A DNA stretch of 5,316 nucleotides from Bacteroidales bacterium (GTDB taxonomy: Bacteria; Bacteroidota; Bacteroidia; Bacteroidales; UBA932). Under the pieces are notes generated by a model. It was not told the origin of the DNA. It worked only from the letters and a program-made list of their open reading frames with translations, and did not search any database. The stretch is from the NCBI GenBank assembly GCA_017548805.1, contig JAFYZE010000071.1, positions 1-5,316 of the forward strand. The letters run 5' to 3'. This document shows, piece by piece, positions 1-5,316 of the stretch. A program made the translations under genes and the position numbers. Every line of letters starts with the position of its first letter. Position 1 is the first letter of the stretch.

Positions 1-6
1 ACACAA

Positions 7-12
7 AGAGGA
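7..12 (+). promoter_or_regulatory. Shine-Dalgarno-like site of the VOC gene
   Basis: AGAGGA lies 7 bases before the ATG at 20. It is the only clear Shine-Dalgarno-like match in the window; the other genes have weak or no such site, as is common in Bacteroidota. It supports the ATG at 20 as the true start. The promoter of this gene, if it is the first in its operon, lies outside the window. Confidence 0.5.
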
Positions 13-19
13 ATAACCC

Positions 20-1096
20 ATGGCAGATTTCAACATCAACGGAATCCAGCAGGTCGGAGTCGGCACGGTCGACTTCCGTAAATCCTGGAACTGGTTCATC
101 GAGCATTTCGGATTCGATACCCGCATCCTCGAGGACGACACAGTCGCGGAAAGGATGCTCCGCTATACCGGCAACCAGCCGCAGAAACGCCACGCCTGCA
201 TAGCCATGAACCTTCAGGGCGGCGGTGGACTCGAGATATGGCAGTATTCCGAGAGGAAGCCCGAGCCATGCTCATTCACTGTCTCAATCGGCGACCTGGG
301 CGTGTTCTGCACCAAGATCAAATGTCTGGACATCAAGAAGTTCCACGAAGTGATAGCCGCATCCTGCCCGGAAGTGGGGCCCGTATCCCTGCTCCCTGAC
401 GGTACCCCCTGCTTCACCATGAGGGACCTTTACGGCAACCTTTTCCAGCTCGTCGAGCGCAAGGACGTATACATCCCTCAGGGCAAGCTCACCGGCGGAG
501 TCATAGGAGCTATGATCGGAGTGACAGACATGGACAAGTCCCTGGCTTTCTACAAAGATATCCTGGGATACGACAAGGTCATATATGACGATACTGGCAT
601 CTTCTCCTACTGGTCCGGCCTGCCCGGCTCCGGGGAGCAGTACCGCAGGGTCATGCTCGTCCCCTCGAAGCCCAGGAAGGGTGCATATTCCGACCTTCTC
701 GGCAACGATATCATCGAACTGGTACAGGCGCTTGACCATACGCCGAGGAAGATCTATGAAGGCCGATACTGGGGCGACCCCGGATTCATCCAGATCTGCT
801 ACGATGTCACCGGAATGAAGGCCCTCAAGGCTTTCTGTGCTTCCAAGGGCTACCCTTTCACCGTGGACAGCTGCCCCGACGACAGCAGTTTCGACATGGG
901 TGACGCTTCCGGCCATTTCTGCTATGTCGAGGATCCCGACGGCTCCCTGATCGAGCTTGTCGAGACACACAAGATCCCCGTCGCCAAGAAGCTCGGATGG
1001 TTCATCGACATGAAGAAGCGCGACCAGTCCAAGTCGCTGCCGAAGTTCCTGTTCCGCATGATGGGACTCGTCTCCAAGGAGAAAGTCAAAGCCTGA
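20..1096 (+). CDS. VOC family protein with two glyoxalase/dioxygenase-fold domains
   Basis: A soluble, probably cytosolic 358-residue protein with no signal peptide. It reads as four beta-alpha-beta-beta-beta modules, that is, two VOC domains. Domain 1 covers about residues 8-148, opening with GIQQVGVGTVDF and containing GLEIWQY (E72) and DLYGNLFQLVE (E146). Domain 2 covers about 160-316, opening with GAMIGVTDMDKSLAFY and containing IIELVQ (E233) and DPDGSLIELVE (E312/E315). The strand-end glutamates sit where VOC enzymes place metal ligands, so metal-dependent lyase, isomerase or dioxygenase chemistry is plausible; this assignment is by eye. A basic tail of about 40 residues (317-358, with MKKRDQSKSLPKFLFRMMGL) follows the second domain and belongs to no VOC module. 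The length resembles 4-hydroxyphenylpyruvate dioxygenase, but I do not see that family's C-terminal signature. The SDR gene starts 5 bases after its stop, so the two are almost certainly co-transcribed. The fold is secure; the substrate is unknown. Confidence 0.88.
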   Translation: MADFNINGIQQVGVGTVDFRKSWNWFIEHFGFDTRILEDDTVAERMLRYTGNQPQKRHACIAMNLQGGGGLEIWQYSERKPEPCSFTVSIGDLGVFCTKIKCLDIKKFHEVIAASCPEVGPVSLLPDGTPCFTMRDLYGNLFQLVERKDVYIPQGKLTGGVIGAMIGVTDMDKSLAFYKDILGYDKVIYDDTGIFSYWSGLPGSGEQYRRVMLVPSKPRKGAYSDLLGNDIIELVQALDHTPRKIYEGRYWGDPGFIQICYDVTGMKALKAFCASKGYPFTVDSCPDDSSFDMGDASGHFCYVEDPDGSLIELVETHKIPVAKKLGWFIDMKKRDQSKSLPKFLFRMMGLVSKEKVKA

Positions 1097-1101
1097 AAGC
1101 C

Positions 1102-1887
1102 ATGGCTACGGTCTGGATCACAGGCGCATCCTCGGGCATAGGCGAAGCCTGCGCATACCGCTACGCGGAGGAAGGCGCAAGGCTCGTCCTCACGTCCTCG
1201 TCCCGCAACAGGCTCGAGCCCGTGGCACAGAAGTGCCGGGAGCTCGGCGCGCCGGAAGTGGCCGTGCTGCCCTGCGACCTCGGGGACCCTTCGGGTCTGG
1301 AGGCGCTCGTCGCAGCGGCCTGGGATGCCTTCGGAGGCATCGACATCGCCTTCCTGAACGCAGGTATCAGCCAGCGGACAGGCATCGAGGACACCTCGAT
1401 GGAGATGATCCGCAAGATCATGGAGATAGACTATTTCGCACCCGTGGCCATCGCCAAGGGTCTTCTTCCGAGAATGCTGGAGGCGGGAGGAGGCAGCATC
1501 GCCGTCACCACCTCCATCGCCGGACGCTTCGGATTCCCGCTTCGCTGCGGCTACAGTTCCGCCAAGTTCGCATTGTACGGATTCTTCGAGACGATGCAGG
1601 CGGAATACGCATCCAAGGGCATCCGTGTGACCATCGTCTGCCCGGGCAGGGTCAGGACGAACATATCGCTGCGCGCCCTGGACAAGGGCGGCAGGCAACA
1701 CGGGGAGATGGATCCCGGCCAGGCCGGGGGTCTGGCTGCGGACAAAGCCGCACGGACTATCGTCCGCGCCATCGCCCGCGGCCGCCGCGAAGTGCTCGTC
1801 GGCCGCAAGGAGCTGATAATGGTCTATATAAAGAGATTCTTCCCGGGACTCTGCGCGCGACTCGCCCGCAGGATCAAGCCAGTCTAA
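1102..1887 (+). CDS. Short-chain dehydrogenase/reductase, classical type, DHRS7-like
   Basis: A 261-residue cytosolic NAD(P)-dependent oxidoreductase of usual classical-SDR length. The ATG at 1102 is chosen because the Rossmann strand and the cofactor motif TGASSGIG (residues 7-14) follow at once; an upstream in-frame ATG at 997 would only add sequence read from inside the VOC gene. Other motifs are CDL (58-60, adenine pocket), NAG (86-88), catalytic S138 and YSSAK (Y151, K155), then PGRVRTNIS (181-189). After the second strand the chain has SSSR (32-35) rather than an acidic residue, which favours NADP(H). The helix-4 position that usually carries the fourth catalytic residue, Asn, reads EIDYF, giving Asp110. 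The region after PG, with NISLRAL and a C-terminal REVLVGRKE...FFPGL, recalls the DHRS7 group. The C-terminus (VYIKRFFPGL...) is amphipathic and basic and may touch membrane. Substrate unknown. It lies 5 bases behind the VOC gene, and its stop overlaps the stop of the convergent Cys-rich gene. Confidence 0.92.
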   Translation: MATVWITGASSGIGEACAYRYAEEGARLVLTSSSRNRLEPVAQKCRELGAPEVAVLPCDLGDPSGLEALVAAAWDAFGGIDIAFLNAGISQRTGIEDTSMEMIRKIMEIDYFAPVAIAKGLLPRMLEAGGGSIAVTTSIAGRFGFPLRCGYSSAKFALYGFFETMQAEYASKGIRVTIVCPGRVRTNISLRALDKGGRQHGEMDPGQAGGLAADKAARTIVRAIARGRREVLVGRKELIMVYIKRFFPGLCARLARRIKPV

Positions 1888-2045
1888 TCCCCGCAATGGC
1901 AATCCCCGCTGCTGTAAGGGCAGCTGCCCTTATGATCGCAGCTGCCGCAGGAGCACGAGCCCCCTTCCTTGCGCAACGCGGTGCGGAGCGCAAGGACGAC
2001 GAGGGCGACGACTATTGCGATTATGACTATGCTTATGGCGTTCAT
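1884..2045 (-). CDS. FeoB-associated Cys-rich single-pass membrane protein
   Basis: A 53-residue protein. An N-terminal hydrophobic helix (about residues 3-20, ISIVIIAIVVALVVLAL) is followed by a positive patch (RTALRK) and a tail with six cysteines at 31, 33, 36, 42, 49 and 51 plus two histidines (38 and 50). By the positive-inside rule the Cys tail should face the cytosol. Its ATG at 2045 overlaps the feoAB stop as ATGA, implying translational coupling; a longer in-frame reading back to 2120 would lie inside feoAB and is rejected. Small proteins of this shape directly after feoB are a known family (FeoB-associated Cys-rich membrane protein), often grouped loosely with FeoC. The role is not settled; binding iron or an Fe-S cluster, or assisting FeoB, are inferences from the cysteines and the position. 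Its TAG stop shares bases with the TAA stop of the convergent SDR gene, and a perfect 18-bp palindrome lies in its coding sequence. Confidence 0.88.
   Translation of the reverse strand: MNAISIVIIAIVVALVVLALRTALRKEGGSCSCGSCDHKGSCPYSSGDCHCGD
1915..1932. repeat. Perfect 18-bp palindrome inside the 3' part of the Cys-rich gene
   Basis: TAAGGGCAGCTGCCCTTA is its own reverse complement. As RNA it can form a 7-bp stem with an AGCT loop on either strand. Outer arms GCTGC (1908-1912) and GCAGC (1938-1942) could extend it imperfectly. It starts 27 bases beyond the SDR stop codon and encodes the KGSCPY stretch on the minus strand. No T-run follows on either strand, so it is not a standard intrinsic terminator. 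With two genes converging here and no spacer between them, it may help end or stabilise both transcripts; coincidence with a GC-rich coding sequence is also possible. Confidence 0.45.
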
Positions 2046-4390
2046 GCGAATATCAGATAGGCTGCCAGGGCGCAGACCCAGGCGATGACGCACTGGAGCA
2101 CTATGATGAACAGCGCCCATTTGGAGCCGAGCTCGCGTCGGATGGATGCGATCGCGGCGACGCAGGGCGTGTAGAGAAGGCAGAAAACGAGCAGCGGCAC
2201 GGCCGTGGCGGCGGTGAGCGCGGAGGTTACGCCGAGCACTTCCATCGTGGAGACGACGCTTTCCTTGGCCAGGAAGCCGGTGATGAGGGCCGTCACGATG
2301 CGCCAGTCACCGAGCCCGAGAGGGCCGAAGACCGGGGCGACCAGGCCCGCAAGCCAGGCAAGGATGCTCTGGCTGCTGTCCTCGACGAAGTTGAGCTTGA
2401 AGTCGAAGGACTGGAGAAGCCAGATGATGATTGTGGCCACAAAAATGACGGTGAACGCCCGCTGGATGAAATCCTTCGTCTTGTCCCAGAGCAGGTGCCA
2501 GACATTGCGCGCACGGGGGATGCGGTATACCGGCAGCTCCATCACGAACGGCGTAGAGTCCTTCTGCCCATGGAAAAACTTGGAAACCAGAGCGGTAAGT
2601 ATGCCCACGACTATGCCCAGCAGGTACAGTGACACCATGACGACCCCTGCCCTCCCGGGGAAGAACGCGCTTGCCAGGAAGCCGTAGATGGCTATCTTGG
2701 CGGAGCAGCTCATGAACGGGATGAGCAGGATGGTCAGGCGCCTGTCGTGCGAGGAGGGCAGGGTGCGCGTGGCCATGACGCCCGGCACGGAGCAGCCGAA
2801 GCCGATGAGCATCGGCACTATGCTCCGGCCGGAGAGGCCGAGCTTACGCAGCAGTTTGTCGGAGACAAACGCGATGCGCGCCATGTAGCCGCTGTCCTCC
2901 AGCATTGACAGGAAGAAGAACAGTACTATGATGATGGGGACGAAGCTCAGCACGGAGCCTACGCCCCCGAAAATCCCGTCGACCACCAGCGAACGGACGG
3001 GTTCGCTGACGTCCCACCGGAGGAAAGCGGCATCCACGGCAGCACCGAGGCCTTCGATACCGGCCGCAAGCATGTCCTGCAGCCAGAGGCCTATTACATC
3101 GAAAGTCAGCCAGAAGATAAGCGCAATAATGACCAGGAAAGCCGGGATGGCCGTCCATTTGCCCGTCAGGGTGCGGTCTATCTTAAGGCTGCGCTTGTAT
3201 TCCTTGCTCTCCTGGGGCTTGGAAACCGTCTGGGAGCAGAGGCGCCCGATGAACGAGAAGCGCATGTCGGCCATGGCCGCATGGCGGTCCAGGCCGCGCT
3301 CCTCCTCCATCTGGGAAATGATGTGCTCCACCATCTCCTCTTCGTTGCGGTCGAGACCGAGGCGCGCCGTCACGGCTTCGTCGCCGCCGACAAGCCGGCT
3401 GGCGGCGAAGCGGGCCGGAAGGCCGGCGCGCTGCGCATGGTCCTCGACCAGGTGCATCAGGCTATGAAGGCAGCGGTGCACCGCCCCACCGTGGTCATCT
3501 TTGTCGCAGAAGTCCTGGCGTTTTGGTTTCTCCTGGTATTTGGCGATATGGACGGCGTGCTCAACAAGCTCATTCACACCTTCGCCGGATGCGGCGGAGA
3601 TAGGCACCACAGGGATGCCTAGCAGGCGCTCCATTTCGTTGACGCGGACGGAGCCGCCGTTGCCCCTGAGTTCATCCATCATATTGAGAGCCAGAACGAT
3701 AGGTACATCCAACTCCATGAGCTGCATCGTCAGGTAGAGGTTGCGCTCGATGTTGTTGGCGTCCACAATGTTGATGATGGCCTTGGGCTCCTCGTCGATG
3801 ATGAACTCCCGGGAGACCATCTCCTCGGCGGTATAGGTGGAAAGGGAATAAATGCCGGGGAGATCCGTCACACGCGTGTTGGGATAACCTTTGATGACAC
3901 CGTCCTTGCGGCTGACCGTAACGCCGGGGAAGTTGCCGACATGCTGGTTGGAGCCGGTGAGCTGGTTGAAAAGCGTGGTCTTGCCGCAGTTCTGCTGGCC
4001 GGCAAGGGCGAAAGTCAGAATCGTATCCTTGGGGAGCGGATTCTCATCTTCCTTGGAGTGGAACTTGCCCTCCTCACCGAATCCGGGGTGGGCGTTGTGC
4101 TCATGCAATGACAGGTTATATCCGAAATCCTCGTCCAGAGGTGTTGACGGGGTATTTTCCAGCGGACAATCCTTGTCCACGCCGATCTTGAGCGCCTCCG
4201 AGAGCCGGAGCGTCAAGGCATATCCGTGGACCTTAATCTCCATCGGATCGCCCATGGGAGCCATCTTGACGAGCTTCACTTCGGCGCCGGGGATGATGCC
4301 CATGTCCAGGAAATGCTGCCTGAGGGCCCCTTCGCCGCCGACTTCCTTCACAACGGCGGACTCGCCTACCTTCAAATCTTTCAGTGTCAT
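2042..4390 (-). CDS. feoB: FeoA-FeoB fusion, ferrous iron transporter
   Basis: Imports Fe(II) across the inner membrane. It has 782 residues from the ATG at 4390. FeoA SH3-like domain: about 1-72 (MTLKDLKVGESAVV, LDMGIIPGAEV). A linker at 73-123 carries His 96, 98, 101 and 111. G domain: about 124-290, with G1 GQQNCGKT (131-138), G2 threonine in FPGVTV (T158), G3 DLPG (176-179), G4 NMMD (236-239) and G5 SAASGEG (265-271). A helical spacer follows with a His/Cys-rich stretch at 295-318. The permease starts near 413 with about ten hydrophobic segments and holds the two gate motifs GCSVPG (532-537) and PFMSCSAK (558-565), plus LLYTPC (738-743); the cysteines typical of the iron path (C533, C562, C743) are present. 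The G1 loop departs from the classic GNPNxGKT/S but keeps N134, K137 and T138. A TTG at 4414 extends the frame by 8 residues, but it falls inside the predicted -7 element, so the ATG at 4390 is preferred. The gene overlaps the Cys-rich gene downstream by ATGA and is divergent from the hemerythrin-LuxR gene. Confidence 0.97.
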   Translation of the reverse strand: MTLKDLKVGESAVVKEVGGEGALRQHFLDMGIIPGAEVKLVKMAPMGDPMEIKVHGYALTLRLSEALKIGVDKDCPLENTPSTPLDEDFGYNLSLHEHNAHPGFGEEGKFHSKEDENPLPKDTILTFALAGQQNCGKTTLFNQLTGSNQHVGNFPGVTVSRKDGVIKGYPNTRVTDLPGIYSLSTYTAEEMVSREFIIDEEPKAIINIVDANNIERNLYLTMQLMELDVPIVLALNMMDELRGNGGSVRVNEMERLLGIPVVPISAASGEGVNELVEHAVHIAKYQEKPKRQDFCDKDDHGGAVHRCLHSLMHLVEDHAQRAGLPARFAASRLVGGDEAVTARLGLDRNEEEMVEHIISQMEEERGLDRHAAMADMRFSFIGRLCSQTVSKPQESKEYKRSLKIDRTLTGKWTAIPAFLVIIALIFWLTFDVIGLWLQDMLAAGIEGLGAAVDAAFLRWDVSEPVRSLVVDGIFGGVGSVLSFVPIIIVLFFFLSMLEDSGYMARIAFVSDKLLRKLGLSGRSIVPMLIGFGCSVPGVMATRTLPSSHDRRLTILLIPFMSCSAKIAIYGFLASAFFPGRAGVVMVSLYLLGIVVGILTALVSKFFHGQKDSTPFVMELPVYRIPRARNVWHLLWDKTKDFIQRAFTVIFVATIIIWLLQSFDFKLNFVEDSSQSILAWLAGLVAPVFGPLGLGDWRIVTALITGFLAKESVVSTMEVLGVTSALTAATAVPLLVFCLLYTPCVAAIASIRRELGSKWALFIIVLQCVIAWVCALAAYLIFA

Positions 4391-4411
4391 CGAATGCTGC
4401 TTTTGGATTTG

Positions 4412-4419
4412 CAAAGTTA
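4412..4419 (-). promoter_or_regulatory. Predicted -7 element of the feoAB promoter
   Basis: Read on the minus strand this is TAACTTTG followed by C, a full match to the Bacteroidota sigma-ABfr -7 consensus TAnnTTTG. It ends 21 bases before the ATG at 4390, which predicts a short leader of roughly 15-17 bases. About 20 bases upstream, where the -33 TTTG should be, there is only a weak TTCC, so the promoter may need an activator. The element also decides the start codon of feoAB, because the alternative TTG at 4414 lies inside it. Confidence 0.65.
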
Positions 4420-4441
4420 CACCGATATTTCATATGGAAGC

Positions 4442-4459
4442 ATCCCCATTTGTGGGGAT
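4442..4459. promoter_or_regulatory. Candidate operator: perfect 7-bp dyad between the divergent promoters
   Basis: ATCCCCA, loop TTTG, then TGGGGAT. The arms are exact reverse complements. The dyad is centred near 4450, about 44 bases upstream of the predicted feoAB start site and about 60 upstream of that of the divergent regulator gene, positions typical for an activator site. Five Ts (4459-4463) follow on the plus strand, so the same sequence could instead be a small intrinsic terminator for plus-strand (feoAB antisense) transcription. There is no plus-strand gene upstream that needs ending here, hence the operator reading is preferred, moderately. Confidence 0.45.
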
Positions 4460-4497
4460 TTTTCATGCATGCGCGAACCTAATAGCCTGAAAAGAGC

Positions 4498-4505
4498 TAT
4501 CTTTG
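4498..4505 (+). promoter_or_regulatory. Predicted -7 element of the hemerythrin-LuxR gene promoter
   Basis: TATCTTTG followed by C fully matches the Bacteroidota -7 consensus TAnnTTTG. It ends 22 bases before the ATG at 4528, nearly the same spacing as on the feoAB side. No convincing -33 TTTG is present 17-23 bases upstream (the region reads AACCTAATAGCC), again suggesting dependence on a regulator. The expected leader is about 16-18 bases. Confidence 0.62.
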
Positions 4506-4527
4506 CCTTCGGAAAAGCGTTTTCAAC

Positions 4528-5316
4528 ATGGCATTTGCGGAAATCAATCCCAGCATTAAACTGTACGAACTGGTCGACCGGAACTTCCAGGTCCTCGGAT
4601 TCCTGGAGCGTCTGGGGATCCGCGGCAACTTCGGCGACAGGACCGTCGAGGACATCTGCGCCTCGCAGGAAATGAACCCGTCGTCATTCATGCTTCTTTA
4701 CAATTTCTATGTCGACGAGCATTTCAGGCCTACCGAGAAGATGCTCCGCGATTCGAGCGTCGAGGATGTGGTGGATTACCTTCACAGTTCGCACGAATAC
4801 TACCTCAATGTCGCTCTCAAGTCCCTTTCGGACCTGCTTCACAAGCTCCTGCTTCCCTGCAGCGAGACCCAGAAAAAAGTCTTCCGCAAGTTCTATGACG
4901 AGTATGAGGAAGAGCTCAACCGGCATTTCGGTTTCGAGGAGCAGCATGTCATGCCTTATGCCCGCGTCCTGATGGAAGGGAAATCGAGGAAGAAGTCCAC
5001 GCTGGATTCATTCACCGACGACCACAACAGTATCAACGAGAAGATTTCCGACCTCAAGAGCCTGGTGATGAATTCATTGCCCGAGGGCTGTGACGCCGCC
5101 CTCAGGATGCAGACGCTGTACATGATCTGCTCTCTCGAGTACGACCTCCAGCGGCACACCGCCATCGAGGAGGAAGTCCTCAGGCCCATGCTCGAGATGC
5201 TGGAGAACAGCGGGACTTACGGGCGGCGGCGCGCTGCAGAAGAGGAACGGGAAGCCCTCTCGGAGAGAGAGAAGGAAATCCTCGTCGGAGTAGCTAAAGG
5301 GCTGCTGAACAAGGAG
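4528..5316 (+). CDS. Hemerythrin (RIC/YtfE-like) protein fused to LuxR-type HTH, 3' end cut by window
   Basis: 263 residues are visible and the frame stays open to the window edge. The start is clear: an in-frame TAG at 4483 precedes it and there is no other start codon between. Residues about 10-60 (LYELVDRNFQVLGFLERLGI...RTVEDIC) resemble the ScdA_N/DUF542 segment of RIC iron-cluster repair proteins, but the usual Cys-Cys after LGI is replaced by GIRGNFGD. Residues about 80-228 form a four-helix hemerythrin domain with a full set of candidate di-iron ligands: H89 (or H86), H133 and E137 in HFGFE, H166 in DDH, H210 and E214 in HTAIE. The spacing closely follows E. coli YtfE. A charged linker (232-242) leads to ALSEREKEILVGVAKGLLNKE (243-263), the first helices of a LuxR/GerE HTH; the recognition helix should lie just past the window, giving an expected total near 300 residues. 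No signal peptide or membrane helix: a cytosolic one-component regulator. It is divergent from feoAB. Sensing iron, O2 or NO is inferred from fold and neighbour. Confidence 0.9.
   Translation, partial: MAFAEINPSIKLYELVDRNFQVLGFLERLGIRGNFGDRTVEDICASQEMNPSSFMLLYNFYVDEHFRPTEKMLRDSSVEDVVDYLHSSHEYYLNVALKSLSDLLHKLLLPCSETQKKVFRKFYDEYEEELNRHFGFEEQHVMPYARVLMEGKSRKKSTLDSFTDDHNSINEKISDLKSLVMNSLPEGCDAALRMQTLYMICSLEYDLQRHTAIEEEVLRPMLEMLENSGTYGRRRAAEEEREALSEREKEILVGVAKGLLNKE

Noticed and set aside
284..970. Minus-strand frame of 228 codons opposite the VOC gene
   Set aside because: No recognisable domain, and it is fully covered by the VOC gene, whose modules are evident.
20..1096. 4-hydroxyphenylpyruvate dioxygenase
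   Set aside because: Similar length and two-domain VOC layout, but the characteristic C-terminal signature of that enzyme is not visible and the tail is unrelated.
922..1902. Long minus-strand open frame opposite the SDR gene and the VOC 3' end
   Set aside because: Low-complexity, Asp/His/Arg/Ala-rich translation with no domain; a shadow of GC-rich coding sequence with clear motifs on the plus strand.
1233..2060. Plus-strand frame of 275 codons across the SDR and Cys-rich genes
   Set aside because: Arg/Gly-rich out-of-frame reading of the SDR gene that runs on through the antisense of the small gene; no recognisable motif.
4391..4414. TTG start at 4414 giving an 8-residue longer FeoAB
   Set aside because: The TTG lies inside the predicted -7 element (TAACTTTG), so it would precede the transcript start. 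The ATG at 4390 starts exactly at the FeoA domain.
4425..4435. ATAT-TTC-ATAT mini inverted repeat upstream of the feoAB -7 element as a Fur-type box
   Set aside because: Too short and unlike the Fur or DtxR consensus; expected by chance in AT-rich intergenic DNA.
4442..4463. Intrinsic terminator on the plus strand
   Set aside because: Stem and T5 are present, but no plus-strand gene lies upstream to terminate. Kept only as an alternative to the operator reading.
2205..4490. Several plus-strand frames antisense to feoAB
   Set aside because: Ser/Arg/Thr-rich translations without motifs; feoAB on the minus strand has every expected G-protein and permease motif.

Overview
The window looks like a GC-rich chromosome segment from the Bacteroidota, probably Bacteroidales. 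Three things point there. Both promoters I can place have the Bacteroidota -7 signature TAnnTTTG just upstream of their start codons. Most starts lack a clear Shine-Dalgarno sequence. The iron transporter is a FeoA-FeoB fusion followed by a tiny Cys-rich membrane protein, a layout known in that phylum. I cannot name a genus. Coding density is very high: there are five genes, and the longest gap is 137 bases. No RNA genes, insertion sequences, CRISPR arrays or other mobile elements were seen.

Left part (20-1887, + strand): a two-gene operon. A four-module VOC (glyoxalase/dioxygenase fold) protein is followed after 5 bases by a classical short-chain dehydrogenase/reductase related to the DHRS7 group. 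The substrate is unknown for both. The tight spacing suggests consecutive or coupled steps on one small molecule.

Middle part (1884-4390, - strand): the ferrous-iron uptake operon. feoAB encodes a 782-residue fusion: an N-terminal FeoA SH3-like domain, a cytosolic G-protein domain and the FeoB membrane permease. Its stop codon overlaps, as ATGA, the start of a 53-residue single-pass membrane protein with six cysteines in its tail (the FeoB-associated Cys-rich type). That small gene ends tail-to-tail with the SDR gene: their stop codons share bases, so there is no intergenic terminator.

Right part (4391-5316): a compact divergent control region, then a + strand gene cut by the window end. This gene is the most interesting item. 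It encodes an RIC/YtfE-like protein (a degenerate ScdA_N-like N-terminus plus a hemerythrin di-iron domain with all expected ligands) that runs into the first residues of a LuxR-type helix-turn-helix. It therefore looks like a one-component regulator that could read iron, oxygen or nitric oxide through a di-iron centre, placed head-to-head with the iron(II) importer. The 137-base gap has near mirror-image -7 elements, each about 21-22 bases from its start codon, and a perfect 7-bp dyad (ATCCCCA-TTTG-TGGGGAT) between them, a candidate operator. The working hypothesis is that a hemerythrin-LuxR protein controls feoAB and itself through this site. The sequence supports the architecture; the regulation is inference.
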